The notes beneath the pieces are model-generated. The model searched no databases, was not told the origin of the DNA, and saw only the letters and a list, made by a program, of their open reading frames with translations. Shown here in pieces: positions 8,412 through 16,153 of a stretch of DNA of 18,026 bases; position 1 is the stretch's first letter, and the number at the start of each line of letters is the position of its first letter. The translations under genes were made by a program, and so were the position numbers. Source of the DNA: Bacteroides sp. (GTDB taxonomy: Bacteria; Bacteroidota; Bacteroidia; Bacteroidales; SM23-62); contig DAOUVF010000013.1 in assembly GCA_030667765.1 (NCBI GenBank), positions 1 to 18,026 of the forward strand. Reading direction: 5' to 3'.

Positions 8412-9563
8412 TCAGGCAAATGCAGATACGTCTTTCCCGGTAATTTCCTTGTCACACAGTATGATCAGCCTTTCAATGACATTCCTGAACTCCCTGATAT
8501 TACCAGTCCATGTAATTTTCTGAAGTTCTTTTATGGCATTATCGGTAATGTTTTTCTTTGCCATACCATGTTCTGCACAGATCTGCTCATTGAAATGATC
8601 AGCCAGCAGGGGGATATCCCCGGCCCTTTCATTCAGGGCAGGAACCTGTATGATGATCACACTCAGCCGGTGGTAGAGGTCTTCACGGAACTGCTTTTTA
8701 TCAATTTCTTCTTTCAGGTTCTTATTGGTAGCCGTAATGATCCGGACGTCCACTTCGATATTCTTATCGCTTCCAACGCGGGTGATCTTGTTCTCCTGAA
8801 GGGCGCGCAGTACTTTCGATTGGGCAGACAGGCTCATATCACCGATCTCATCAAGAAACAGGGTGCCGCCGCTGGCCTGCTCAAATTTTCCTTTGCGCTG
8901 TTTATGGGCCGAAGTGAAGGCCCCTTTTTCATGCCCGAACAATTCACTCTCAATCAGTTCAGATGGAATGGCGGCACAGTTGACTTCGATAAAAGGACTT
9001 GCTCCACGGTTGCTTTTTTCATGCAGCCATCTGGCTACCAGCTCCTTGCCGGTTCCATTGTCACCTGTGATCATGACCCTGGCATCCGTGGGGGCAACCC
9101 GGGTGATCATCTCCTTGATCTTAACGATGGCCTCAGACTCACCAATCATTTCATTGGTTTTACTGATCTTCCGTTTGAGAACCCTTGTCTCAGTGATCAG
9201 GTCAGATCTTTCGAGGGCATTCCGGATTGTGATCAACAGCCTGTTCAGGTCAAGCGGTTTTTCCAGGAAATCAAAAGCACCCTTCTTGATTGCCTCGACG
9301 GCAATTTCTATATCTCCATGTCCTGAAATCATGATCACCGGCACATCCTTGGGTTGTTCAATTATTTTTTCCAAAACTTCCATGCCGTCCATTTCCTGCA
9401 TTTTGATATCGCAGAGAACGACATCAAACTTATTTTCTCCGAACAGTTCGAGTCCAGTGGGACCGTCCTCTGCAGAGAGAACTTCGTGATCTTCTGCCGC
9501 CAGTATTTCTGCGAGTGTATTGCGGATACTTTTTTCGTCGTCGATTACTAAAATCTTAGCCAT
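8412..9563 (-). CDS. Sigma-54 dependent response regulator (REC plus AAA+), no Fis domain
   Basis: The 383-residue protein has a receiver domain (about 1-120) with acidic pocket Asp8/Asp9, phosphoacceptor Asp52 (LCDIKM), Ser80 and Lys102. An AAA+ sigma-54 interaction domain follows (about 138-370). It contains Walker A GDNGTGKE (167-174), the sigma-54 contact loop GAFTSA (214-219) and Walker B GGTLFLDEIGD (about 232-242). It should hydrolyse ATP to open sigma-54 promoters when phosphorylated. NtrC-type proteins usually end in a Fis-like helix-turn-helix; here the protein stops just after the AAA+ lid (ERLIILCDKEITGKDVSAFA), and the convergent GT-C gene begins 9 bp beyond. I recall Bacteroidota relatives of similar length, so this is probably a subfamily trait, not a truncation. 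No histidine kinase gene is next to it. It follows the ABC-2 permease gene by 32 bp and may share its transcript. Confidence 0.93.
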   Translation of the reverse strand: MAKILVIDDEKSIRNTLAEILAAEDHEVLSAEDGPTGLELFGENKFDVVLCDIKMQEMDGMEVLEKIIEQPKDVPVIMISGHGDIEIAVEAIKKGAFDFLEKPLDLNRLLITIRNALERSDLITETRVLKRKISKTNEMIGESEAIVKIKEMITRVAPTDARVMITGDNGTGKELVARWLHEKSNRGASPFIEVNCAAIPSELIESELFGHEKGAFTSAHKQRKGKFEQASGGTLFLDEIGDMSLSAQSKVLRALQENKITRVGSDKNIEVDVRIITATNKNLKEEIDKKQFREDLYHRLSVIIIQVPALNERAGDIPLLADHFNEQICAEHGMAKKNITDNAIKELQKITWTGNIREFRNVIERLIILCDKEITGKDVSAFA

Positions 9564-9595
9564 GTTAAAAGGATAGTATTATTAAATTGGGTTCA

Positions 9596-10939
9596 CTAAC
9601 TATGCCGTATCCACTTTGCGATTTCCTTATAGCTTGTCTTCTTGCCATACATCAGTATACCGGTACGGTAGATCTTTGCGGCCAGCCAGGTCATGCCGAT
9701 GAATGTAATGACCAGCAGGGCCATGGATAATCCTACCTCCCAATCCGGCACCCCGAAAGGGAGCCTTCCCATCATCACGATGGGTGCTGTGAAGGGGATG
9801 ATGGAGAACCAGAATGAGACAGAACTGTCGGGATTATTAATGGAATTGATCAGTACCAGGAGTCCCAGGATTAAAGGAATGGTAAGTGGCAGCATGAATT
9901 GCTGCGTATCTGTTTCGTTGTCAACAGCTGCCCCGATGGCGGCAAACATGGCTCCATACAACAGGTATCCCCCCAGGAAATAGAAAATAAATGATCCAAG
10001 GGTCAGCGCGAAATTGATGTCTTTCAGGCCGGATAGGAAACCCATGATCTCGTCCATGTCCTCTGACTTTGCCTCAGGTTTTGCTTCTACCGGTCCGGAT
10101 GACATGATATCCTGGGATATGACCTGCTCAGTTGGTGTCATATTCATTTCAGGGAATAACAGGGTAGTAGTCAGGGTCACCAGGAGGAAGGTAGTTATTA
10201 CCCAGATCATGAACTGTGTGAGGCCTACCATGGCGATACCAATGATCTTGCCCATCATGAGCTGGAAGGGTTTGACCGATGAAATAATAACTTCAACGAT
10301 ACGGGTTACCTTCTCTTCTATCACCCCTCTCATCAACTGGGCGCCGAAAAAGAAGATGAACATATATATCAGGAATCCTCCTAAGTATCCGACTGCCATG
10401 GCAACCCCGGTATGGCTTTCTTTCTCCTGTCCGGTTTCCATGATCTTGATGGTACGGATACTGATACTGGTTTTTACAGATTTCAGGATATTATCCAGAT
10501 TCTCAATCTCATAGGTTTTTAATTTTTGATCCCGGATGTAATTCTCCATGGCTTTGCTGATATGCATCTTGGTGGCCAGGCTGGGTTGCTTATCAGAATA
10601 GAAAATCACCGAGTTTGGTTCGAATGCAACGATATGCGAAATGTATAGCACACCATAATAGCCACCCGTTGAATATGTTTGCTTGATATCATTCAAGCGT
10701 GCATTTTCCAGGTAATCAAATTTCAGGTATTCGGTTTCCGGGATGACATTCATGAACAGGTGGGAACTGTCCACAACAGCAATCCGTTTTACTTCCTGGT
10801 CCTCCGACATAGCTATCAATGCGGGTACTACCATCAGAGATGCAAAGAGTATAGGGCCAAGTATGGACATAACGATGAAGGACCGTTTCCTAACCCTGGT
10901 AGTATATTCCCTCTTGATGATCAGTCCGATTTTGTTCAT
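9596..10939 (-). CDS. ABC-2 type permease, NatB-like
   Basis: This 447-residue membrane protein belongs to the ABC-2 permease family (PF12698 type). The N-terminus is short and basic (MNKIGLIIKREYTTRVRKRS), followed by helix 1 at about 21-43, an extracytoplasmic domain to about 175, then five or so helices to residue 425. Between helices 2 and 3 it carries EEKVTRIVEVIISSVKPFQL, the cytoplasmic coupling segment typical of NatB-like permeases. An acidic loop rich in Glu and Lys (about 268-290) lies between later helices. It is the membrane partner of the ATPase encoded 3 bp upstream. NatA/NatB systems in Bacillus export sodium; for Bacteroidota homologues the substrate is generally not known, so only export is claimed. 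Full length for the family. Confidence 0.9.
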   Translation of the reverse strand: MNKIGLIIKREYTTRVRKRSFIVMSILGPILFASLMVVPALIAMSEDQEVKRIAVVDSSHLFMNVIPETEYLKFDYLENARLNDIKQTYSTGGYYGVLYISHIVAFEPNSVIFYSDKQPSLATKMHISKAMENYIRDQKLKTYEIENLDNILKSVKTSISIRTIKIMETGQEKESHTGVAMAVGYLGGFLIYMFIFFFGAQLMRGVIEEKVTRIVEVIISSVKPFQLMMGKIIGIAMVGLTQFMIWVITTFLLVTLTTTLLFPEMNMTPTEQVISQDIMSSGPVEAKPEAKSEDMDEIMGFLSGLKDINFALTLGSFIFYFLGGYLLYGAMFAAIGAAVDNETDTQQFMLPLTIPLILGLLVLINSINNPDSSVSFWFSIIPFTAPIVMMGRLPFGVPDWEVGLSMALLVITFIGMTWLAAKIYRTGILMYGKKTSYKEIAKWIRHS

Positions 10940-10942
10940 GGC

Positions 10943-11860
10943 TCAATTTTCTTTTACCACCTTGATAAATATATCGTTCATGCTGGGGTATACCTCATTG
11001 AATGAGATAATATGTACCGATGGAATGAGCAATGACAGGAGCTCATTCTCCGTGGTATGGTGCAGCAGCTTGATCCTGGCCTTATGCAGGTCTCCCTCAC
11101 TGCTGGTTTCCAGCAGCTGGTAATGATTGTTCAGGGACTGCTTCAGTTTATCTGCCTCACCCTGGAAACCTACTTCATAGGTATCCGATCTGTATCTGTC
11201 CCTGATCTCATTGATATTTCCTTCGATCAGGGTCCTGCCTTTGTCGATCAGTGTGATATGATCACATAATTCTTCTACCGATCCCATATTGTGGGTAGAA
11301 AATATGATCGTTGCGCCTCCTTCCTTGAGTGAGAGGATCTCCTTCTTGAGCATGTCGGCATTAATGGGATCGAATCCACTGAAAGGTTCATCGAAGATCA
11401 ATAATTCGGGTTCATGCAGGATGGTGACAATGAACTGTACCTTTTGTTGCATACCCTTGGAGAGCTCCTCGACTTTCTTGTTCCACCAATCGAGGATCTC
11501 GAATTTGCCAAACCATTTTTTCAGTCGGCTCATTGCTTCTTTTTTCGAGAGGCCTTTTAGCTGGGCAAGGTAGAGCGCCTGCTCCCCGACTTTCATCTTT
11601 TTATAGAGGCCACGTTCTTCCGGGAGGTATCCAATCCGGGAAATATGCTCAGGGAGTAATTTCTCACCGTTAAAATTCAGGTTCCCTTCATCTGGTGCCG
11701 TGATCTGGTTGATGATCCTGATCAGTGTTGTTTTTCCTGCCCCGTTGGGCCCCAGCAGACCGTAAATACTTCCCCTGGGGATACTGACAGAGACCTGGTC
11801 AAGGGCTACCGTATTGATAAATTTTTTAACAACCTTCTCAGCCTTAAAGATCTCCTCCAT
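10943..11860 (-). CDS. ABC transporter ATP-binding protein, NatA-like
   Basis: The 305-residue ATPase has Walker A GPNGAGKT (37-44), signature LSKGMQQK (133-140), Walker B LLIFDEP (153-159) and switch His190 (STHNMGSVEEL). The Q-loop position reads YLPEERGLY with Glu in place of Gln, as in NatA-type ATPases. After the nucleotide-binding domain, residues about 215-305 form the C-terminal extension common in this group (DUF4162-like, GRTLIEGNINEIRDRYRSD). It powers the NatB-like permease encoded 3 bp downstream. The gene starts 7 bp after dnaJ, so transcription from the grpE-dnaJ unit is likely, which would place the exporter under the same control as the chaperones. That coupling is inference from spacing. 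Confidence 0.93.
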   Translation of the reverse strand: MEEIFKAEKVVKKFINTVALDQVSVSIPRGSIYGLLGPNGAGKTTLIRIINQITAPDEGNLNFNGEKLLPEHISRIGYLPEERGLYKKMKVGEQALYLAQLKGLSKKEAMSRLKKWFGKFEILDWWNKKVEELSKGMQQKVQFIVTILHEPELLIFDEPFSGFDPINADMLKKEILSLKEGGATIIFSTHNMGSVEELCDHITLIDKGRTLIEGNINEIRDRYRSDTYEVGFQGEADKLKQSLNNHYQLLETSSEGDLHKARIKLLHHTTENELLSLLIPSVHIISFNEVYPSMNDIFIKVVKEN

Positions 11861-11867
11861 GTGCAGC

Positions 11868-13019
11868 TTACTTAAAATAACCCTTCATCCGCTCAAAAAA
11901 ATTCATCTCGCTTTTATCCGGGTGCGGTATAAAATTAGGAGAATCTCCGAACTTCTCAATAAGTTTTTGTTCTTCCTTCGTCAGATTTTTAGGGATCCAT
12001 ACATTGATACTGACCAGCAGGTCTCCCCTGCTGTATCCATTGACATCGGGGATACCTTTATTACGCAAACGAAGGATTTTCCCCGGCTGGGTTCCCGGTT
12101 CGATCTTGATCTTCACATTGCTTTCTACAGTAGGGATCTCAACTGCTGCTCCCAGTGATGCCTGGGGGATGCTGATGTGCAGGTTATACAACAGATCATT
12201 GCCATCCCGGATTAATTCGGGATGATGTTCTTCCATGATCATGACCATCAGGTCACCATTTATACCACCCCGCCTGGCTGCATTTCCCTTTCCTGATACG
12301 GTCATTTGCATGCCCTCGGCCACACCTGCGGGAATACTGATAGGTATGACTTCTTCTTCCTTTACAATCCCTTCACCATAGCATTTCTTGCATTTATTTG
12401 TGATGATTTTACCCTCTCCACCACAGGTAGGACAGCTTGTCACTGTTTGCATTTGTCCCAGGAATGTATTGGATACCCTGGTGACCTGCCCATTGCCATT
12501 ACAGGTACTGCATGTAGAATAGCTGGAGCCTTCATCGGCACCCGTACCATTACAGGAGGAACAGCTTACGTATTTATTTACCTTGATCTTTTTTTCTGCA
12601 CCATTGGCAATATCCTGGAGGGTCAGTTTAACTTTTACCCTGAGATTGGATCCCTTTCTGACTGTGCGGGAAGATCTCCTGCTGCCACCAAACCCACCAA
12701 ACCCACCGAATGCATCCCCGAAGATATCTCCAAAACTTGAAAATATATCCTCGATGGTCATGCCCTGGCCCCCAAATCCACCACCGCCTGCTCCGCCCAG
12801 ACCGGCATGTCCAAACCTGTCATAACGGGCCCTTTTGTCATCGTCGCTCAAAACCTCGTAAGCTTCAGCAGCCTCCTTAAACTTTTCTTCGGCACTGTCA
12901 TCTCCCGGGTTTTTGTCCGGATGATATTTCAGGGCCTGTTGGCGGTAGGCTTTCTTAATGTCCTCTTTGGAGGCATTTTTCGAGACGTCAAGTATTTCAT
13001 AAAAATCTCTCTTTCCCAT
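11868..13019 (-). CDS. dnaJ: Chaperone protein DnaJ (Hsp40)
   Basis: DnaJ stimulates the ATPase of DnaK and hands it unfolded proteins in the cytoplasm. All type I domains are present in 383 residues. The J domain (about 4-70) has HPD at 33-35, and a Gly/Phe-rich linker follows at about 73-112. The zinc-finger domain has four CxxCxGxG motifs (Cys153/156, 170/173, 196/199, 210/213). The two C-terminal substrate-binding domains run from about 225 to 365. Length is normal for the family. The start overlaps the grpE stop by one base (TAATG), so translation is coupled to grpE. dnaK is not in the window, which is common when grpE-dnaJ form a separate pair. Confidence 0.98.
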   Translation of the reverse strand: MGKRDFYEILDVSKNASKEDIKKAYRQQALKYHPDKNPGDDSAEEKFKEAAEAYEVLSDDDKRARYDRFGHAGLGGAGGGGFGGQGMTIEDIFSSFGDIFGDAFGGFGGFGGSRRSSRTVRKGSNLRVKVKLTLQDIANGAEKKIKVNKYVSCSSCNGTGADEGSSYSTCSTCNGNGQVTRVSNTFLGQMQTVTSCPTCGGEGKIITNKCKKCYGEGIVKEEEVIPISIPAGVAEGMQMTVSGKGNAARRGGINGDLMVMIMEEHHPELIRDGNDLLYNLHISIPQASLGAAVEIPTVESNVKIKIEPGTQPGKILRLRNKGIPDVNGYSRGDLLVSINVWIPKNLTKEEQKLIEKFGDSPNFIPHPDKSEMNFFERMKGYFK

Positions 13020-13603
13020 TATTCTCCTATAACTACTTTTACATAACGCAGGACTTTCTCATTCAGGAAATAGCCCCTTTCGATGATGTCCACCACCTTG
13101 CCTTTCAGCTTCTTTTCGGGTGTGGGGATCTTTGTAACTGCATCGTGCAGATCCGTATCAAATTCCTGGTGCATGGCCTCAATTTCCCTGACCCCTTGCT
13201 GACCTAGGTATTCTTTGAACATATTATAGATCAAATGCATCCCCTCCTTGACAGCATCCAGGTCCTTTGCTTCTTCGATCGATTTCATAGCTCTTTCAAG
13301 ATTATCGAGTACAGGCAGTATCCTGGCAAATATGTCTTCACCGGCCTGTTTGCTCAGCTCGATTTTTTCCTTCATGGTACGCTTGCGGTAATTATCAAAA
13401 TCGGCCGACAGCCTAAGGTATTTTTCCTTATGTTCCTGCAATTCCTGTTCGAGTGCCTTCAGCCTGGTTGATTCTTCAGGCTTCTTTTTGGTCCTGGCAG
13501 TTTTTGGCCTTGTACCGGCACTTTTTTGCTTACGACCATCAACCTTCTTCTCTTCAGCTTCCTTGCTTCCAGTGATATCCTCGATATTCTCTTTGTTTGC
13601 CAT
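13019..13603 (-). CDS. grpE: Nucleotide exchange factor GrpE
   Basis: GrpE releases ADP from DnaK and works with DnaJ in the same chaperone cycle. The protein has 194 residues. A charged, low-complexity N-terminus of about 45 residues is rich in Lys and Glu. A long helix with coiled-coil character follows (about 46-90, containing KYLRLSADFDNYRKRT, the typical GrpE stretch). Next comes the four-helix region with ILPVLDNLERAM and the C-terminal beta-wing with FDTDLHDAVTKIPTPEKKLKG and VVDIIERGYFLNEKVLRYVKV. These match GrpE closely. It is the first gene of a grpE-dnaJ pair with a one-base TAATG overlap, and a 124 bp gap with a candidate promoter precedes it. Confidence 0.98.
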   Translation of the reverse strand: MANKENIEDITGSKEAEEKKVDGRKQKSAGTRPKTARTKKKPEESTRLKALEQELQEHKEKYLRLSADFDNYRKRTMKEKIELSKQAGEDIFARILPVLDNLERAMKSIEEAKDLDAVKEGMHLIYNMFKEYLGQQGVREIEAMHQEFDTDLHDAVTKIPTPEKKLKGKVVDIIERGYFLNEKVLRYVKVVIGE

Positions 13604-13647
13604 TTATCAGCTCATTTTAATAATAATGATATGTGTCCCATCCTCAG

Positions 13648-13680
13648 CAAATGTTTTGCCAAGATTAAATTCAGGACAAA
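13648..13680 (-). promoter_or_regulatory. Candidate promoter of grpE-dnaJ
   Basis: On the - strand TTTG (13677-13680) is followed after 21 bp by AACATTTG (13648-13655), one mismatch from the Bacteroidota -7 consensus TAnnTTTG. A start site a few bases downstream gives a leader of about 40 nt. No CIRCE inverted repeat is present in the 124 bp gap, so HrcA control is not indicated. Confidence 0.35.
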
Positions 13681-13727
13681 TTGACATGCCAGCAAATATC
13701 ACTGGGTATTTTGACAGATAACAGGGA

Positions 13728-14123
13728 TTACTTCTGCAATTCAGACAGTTTTGTGTGAAGATTGTCACCACGAAGATCGCTGACATGGGATGGCCAGGAA
13801 AGCCTATCTGCCTTGATTGCCTTCATCCACGATTCCTTGCTGCGATCCAGGGAAACTGAGTAAATGGTAAATCCTTTTCCATTCTCGAATGAGCTATCCT
13901 TGAATGAATTAAAAGCTTGAACAAGGTTTGGGTTTTCATCGCGGCAAGGACCGCACCAGGAAGCCCAGAAATCAATCAGGACCAGCTGTCCCCTTAATGA
14001 CGAAAGGGCAATTTTCTTTCCCTCGGGCGATGTATACGTTAATTCAGGACCGGTGTCACCGATATTCAAGCCAACAGTAGGAGCCGATGCACTCTTGACA
14101 GGGCCTGTTGAACTGAAGGCCAT
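13728..14123 (-). CDS. TlpA-like thioredoxin-fold protein with apparent N-terminal and internal deletions
   Basis: The product has 131 residues. IGDTGPEL, then SLRGQLVLIDFWASWCGPC place it in the TlpA/AhpC-TSA-like thioredoxins, with active-site Cys57 and Cys60. Normal relatives have about 160-190 residues, with a signal peptide and a cis-Pro loop after the central helix. Here LSWPSHVSDL (108-117) runs directly into RGDNLHTKLSELQK, which resembles the family's C-terminus. The segment with the cis-Pro, the following strands and the end of the fold (about 30-40 residues) is missing in frame, with the junction near 13767-13778. Upstream, in-frame codons read VIFS just before the Met, resembling the end of a signal-peptide core, but a stop follows at 14160-14162 without an ATG. 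Thus export and redox function are probably lost. It lies 8 bp after murA. Confidence 0.72.
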   Translation of the reverse strand: MAFSSTGPVKSASAPTVGLNIGDTGPELTYTSPEGKKIALSSLRGQLVLIDFWASWCGPCRDENPNLVQAFNSFKDSSFENGKGFTIYSVSLDRSKESWMKAIKADRLSWPSHVSDLRGDNLHTKLSELQK

Positions 14124-14131
14124 AGAAAAAA

Positions 14132-15436
14132 TTACATGCGGGTAATGTCGGCTCCGATATTATTCAGGCGTTGTTCAATATTCTCGTAGCCGCGGTCGAT
14201 TTGTTCGATATTATGGATGGTACTGGTTCCTTCTGCCGAAAGGGCAGCGATCAACAGTGCCACGCCTGCACGGATATCGGGTGAACTCATGGTGGTAGGC
14301 CGTAAGGGATATTGCCTGTCGATACCTATAACTGTTGCGCGGTGGGGATCGCAAAGGATTATCCGGGCGCCCATATCGATCAGCTTATCAACAAAGAACA
14401 ACCTGCTTTCGAACATTTTCTGGTGTATCAGGACACAGCCCTTAGCCTGTGTGGCAACAACCAGGAATACACTCAGCAAATCCGGTGTCAGTCCGGGCCA
14501 TGGAGCATCGGCAATGGTCATTATAGACCCGTCTATAAATGTTTCTATCTCATAATGCTCCTGCCGGGGAACGTAAAGATCATCCTGTTCCTGCCTGATC
14601 TCAATTCCCAATCTTCTGAATTGTTCAGGTATGATCCCGAGGTTTTCAACTGAGACATTTCTGAGTGTGAGTTCAGAGTGGGTAAGTGCTGCCATCCCGA
14701 TAAAACTGCCAACCTCGATCATGTCGGGCAGAAGAATGTGTTCACAGCCATGAAGGGATCCTGTGCCTTGGACGGTCAGAAGGTTTGAGCCGATCCCATC
14801 GATCTTTGCCCCCATGCGGATCAACATATTACACAGTTGCTGGATATATGGCTCACAGGCGGCATTGTATATGATTGTGGTGCCCTTGGTAAGTACTGCA
14901 CACATCAGGATGTTGGCGGTGCCGGTGACCGAGGCTTCATCGAGCAACAAATAACATCCCTGCAGTGCAGGAGCATTGACAGAATACAACCGGGAAGCCT
15001 GGTCATAGCTGAATGATGCTCCGAGGCGTTGAAAACCTATAAAATGTGTGTCCAGCCTTCTGCGGCCAATTTTATCCCCTCCGGGTGCAGGTACATAACC
15101 CTTTCCAAACCTTGCCAGCAAAGGCCCCAGGACCATTATGGACCCCCTCAGGCTGGTCCCCTTATCCCTGAACTCATCACTCCTCAGATAATCGAGATCT
15201 ATGTCTTTTGCTTGAAAGGTATAAGTGCCTTTGACGGGATTGCTAACTACCACTCCCATGGCGTCCAGCAGGGAGATCAGGTTGGTGACATCACGGATAT
15301 CGGGTATGTTCCTGATGGTGACTTTTTCATCTGTCAGTAAACTGGCACAGATTACCTGTAATGCCTCGTTTTTGGCACCCTGGGGAGTGAGTGTGCCGGA
15401 AAGGGGTTTCCCCCCGTTCACAACAAATGTGCCCAT
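14132..15436 (-). CDS. murA: UDP-N-acetylglucosamine 1-carboxyvinyltransferase MurA
   Basis: MurA transfers enolpyruvate from phosphoenolpyruvate to UDP-GlcNAc, the first committed step of peptidoglycan synthesis, in the cytoplasm. The 434-residue length is close to the family norm. Visible residues are Lys22 and Asn23 in QGAKNEAL, the catalytic-base Asp in WPGLTPDL, and the conserved Arg in SPDIRAGVALL. The flexible loop reads PAPGGDKIGRRRLD, so Asp121 stands where Escherichia coli has Cys115, the residue alkylated by fosfomycin. Natural Cys-to-Asp MurAs (known in Mycobacterium and Chlamydia) are active but fosfomycin-resistant, and I recall the same GGDKIGRRRLDTHF string in Bacteroides. The gene starts 5 bp after the DUF4290 gene and is followed by the thioredoxin-like gene at 8 bp. 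Confidence 0.98.
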   Translation of the reverse strand: MGTFVVNGGKPLSGTLTPQGAKNEALQVICASLLTDEKVTIRNIPDIRDVTNLISLLDAMGVVVSNPVKGTYTFQAKDIDLDYLRSDEFRDKGTSLRGSIMVLGPLLARFGKGYVPAPGGDKIGRRRLDTHFIGFQRLGASFSYDQASRLYSVNAPALQGCYLLLDEASVTGTANILMCAVLTKGTTIIYNAACEPYIQQLCNMLIRMGAKIDGIGSNLLTVQGTGSLHGCEHILLPDMIEVGSFIGMAALTHSELTLRNVSVENLGIIPEQFRRLGIEIRQEQDDLYVPRQEHYEIETFIDGSIMTIADAPWPGLTPDLLSVFLVVATQAKGCVLIHQKMFESRLFFVDKLIDMGARIILCDPHRATVIGIDRQYPLRPTTMSSPDIRAGVALLIAALSAEGTSTIHNIEQIDRGYENIEQRLNNIGADITRM

Positions 15437-15441
15437 GCGGG

Positions 15442-16035
15442 TTATTTCTTTTTTGGCGGTCTTTTCTTTTTGCTCTTTGACATGATATCCCTGGTCTCAG
15501 CAAGCTTCAATTCATCCCCCACAACGATCTTTCCTCCTGAAAGGGTCTTCAGGTCTTCGAAAATGGATCTATCATCTACCACATCCCTGTTCCAGGTGAG
15601 ATAGCATTTCTTCATATGATTGGCTATCAGTCTGATCAATGCATTCCTTTCTTCACCTTCCTTGAATTCGCACGCTTCTTTGATCAGCAATTCAATGATC
15701 TTGCCGTAATGCTTATACCTGATATTATAGTCATTATAGGGAACCTGTTTGGGCTTCTCAAACAGAGTTTCACGGGTAGGTTTCTCGTACGGGGAATCAA
15801 TATCCAGTTTAAAATCTGATATGATGAACAAGTGGTCCCATAATTTATGTTTAAAATCGGTGACGTCCCTCAGGTGGGGATTGAGGTTCCCCATGATCGC
15901 GATGATGGCCCGGGCTGCCTTATTTCTATCTTCCTTGTCCTCAATCTGTACGGCATATTCAACCATCTTCTGAATGTTCCGTCCGTATTCCGGAAGCACC
16001 ATCATGGACCGCTGTGAATTATAATCGTATTCCAT
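15442..16035 (-). CDS. DUF4290 domain protein
   Basis: This protein of 197 residues has no signal peptide or membrane segment and is likely cytoplasmic. It matches my memory of DUF4290, a family largely confined to Bacteroidota with no established function. Recognisable stretches are MEYDYNSQR at the start, LPEYGRNIQKMV, RAIIAIMGNLNPHLRD, FKHKLWDHLFIIS, and a lysine-rich tail ending in KKKRPPKKK. The sequence looks mostly helical. I place the start at 16035 and not at the upstream ATG at 16065, because the ten extra residues are not family-like and a candidate promoter lies just before 16035. The gene lies 5 bp before murA, an association I recall from other Bacteroidota, hinting at a link to envelope growth, though only by position. 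Confidence 0.85.
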   Translation of the reverse strand: MEYDYNSQRSMMVLPEYGRNIQKMVEYAVQIEDKEDRNKAARAIIAIMGNLNPHLRDVTDFKHKLWDHLFIISDFKLDIDSPYEKPTRETLFEKPKQVPYNDYNIRYKHYGKIIELLIKEACEFKEGEERNALIRLIANHMKKCYLTWNRDVVDDRSIFEDLKTLSGGKIVVGDELKLAETRDIMSKSKKKRPPKKK

Positions 16036-16052
16036 TAAAATGAATTTAAATG

Positions 16053-16083
16053 CAAATGAACGCAAATCTGCGGGGATTTCAAA
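16053..16083 (-). promoter_or_regulatory. Candidate promoter of the DUF4290-murA unit
   Basis: On the - strand TTTG (16080-16083) is followed after 19 bp by TTCATTTG (16053-16060), one mismatch from TAnnTTTG. The leader to the ATG at 16035 would be about 10-12 nt. It lies in the gap between the end of the uvrD reading frame and the DUF4290 start. Confidence 0.4.
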
Positions 16084-16099
16084 ATGTTTTCAATTCCTG

Positions 16100-16153
16100 C
16101 TATCGGATGATCTTCAATTTGGCAAACTTCAGCAGGAGTTGTTTCTGTCCATG
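16100..16153 (-). other. Conserved uvrD/pcrA C-terminal tail left beyond an in-frame TAA
   Basis: Directly after the uvrD TAA (16154-16156) the same frame stays open for 17 codons, reading HGQKQLLLKFAKLKIIR and then TAG at 16100-16102. This matches the expected end of UvrD/PcrA proteins, where a KQLL-x-x-FA-type strand closes the C-terminal Tudor-like domain. The sequence is therefore a former, or read-through, part of the gene. One base change (for example AAA or CAA to TAA) would explain it. Confidence 0.8.

Noticed and set aside
8568..9326. Long open frame (252 codons) on the + strand opposite the sigma-54 regulator
   Set aside because: It lies wholly inside a gene with clear REC and AAA+ motifs on the other strand and its translation resembles no protein I know; it is a shadow of that gene.
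12660..12830. Repetitive CCACC/CCAAA-rich stretch on the + strand
   Set aside because: It is the Gly/Phe-rich linker of DnaJ read on the opposite strand, not an independent repeat.
13607..13687. 26-codon open frame MSICPEFN...IIIIKMS just before grpE, in the same frame, ending in tandem TGA TAA
   Set aside because: An open frame this short is expected by chance, it resembles nothing known, and the candidate grpE start site lies inside it.
13604..13727. CIRCE-type heat-shock operator before grpE
   Set aside because: No TTAGCACTC/GAGTGCTAA inverted repeat is present in the gap.
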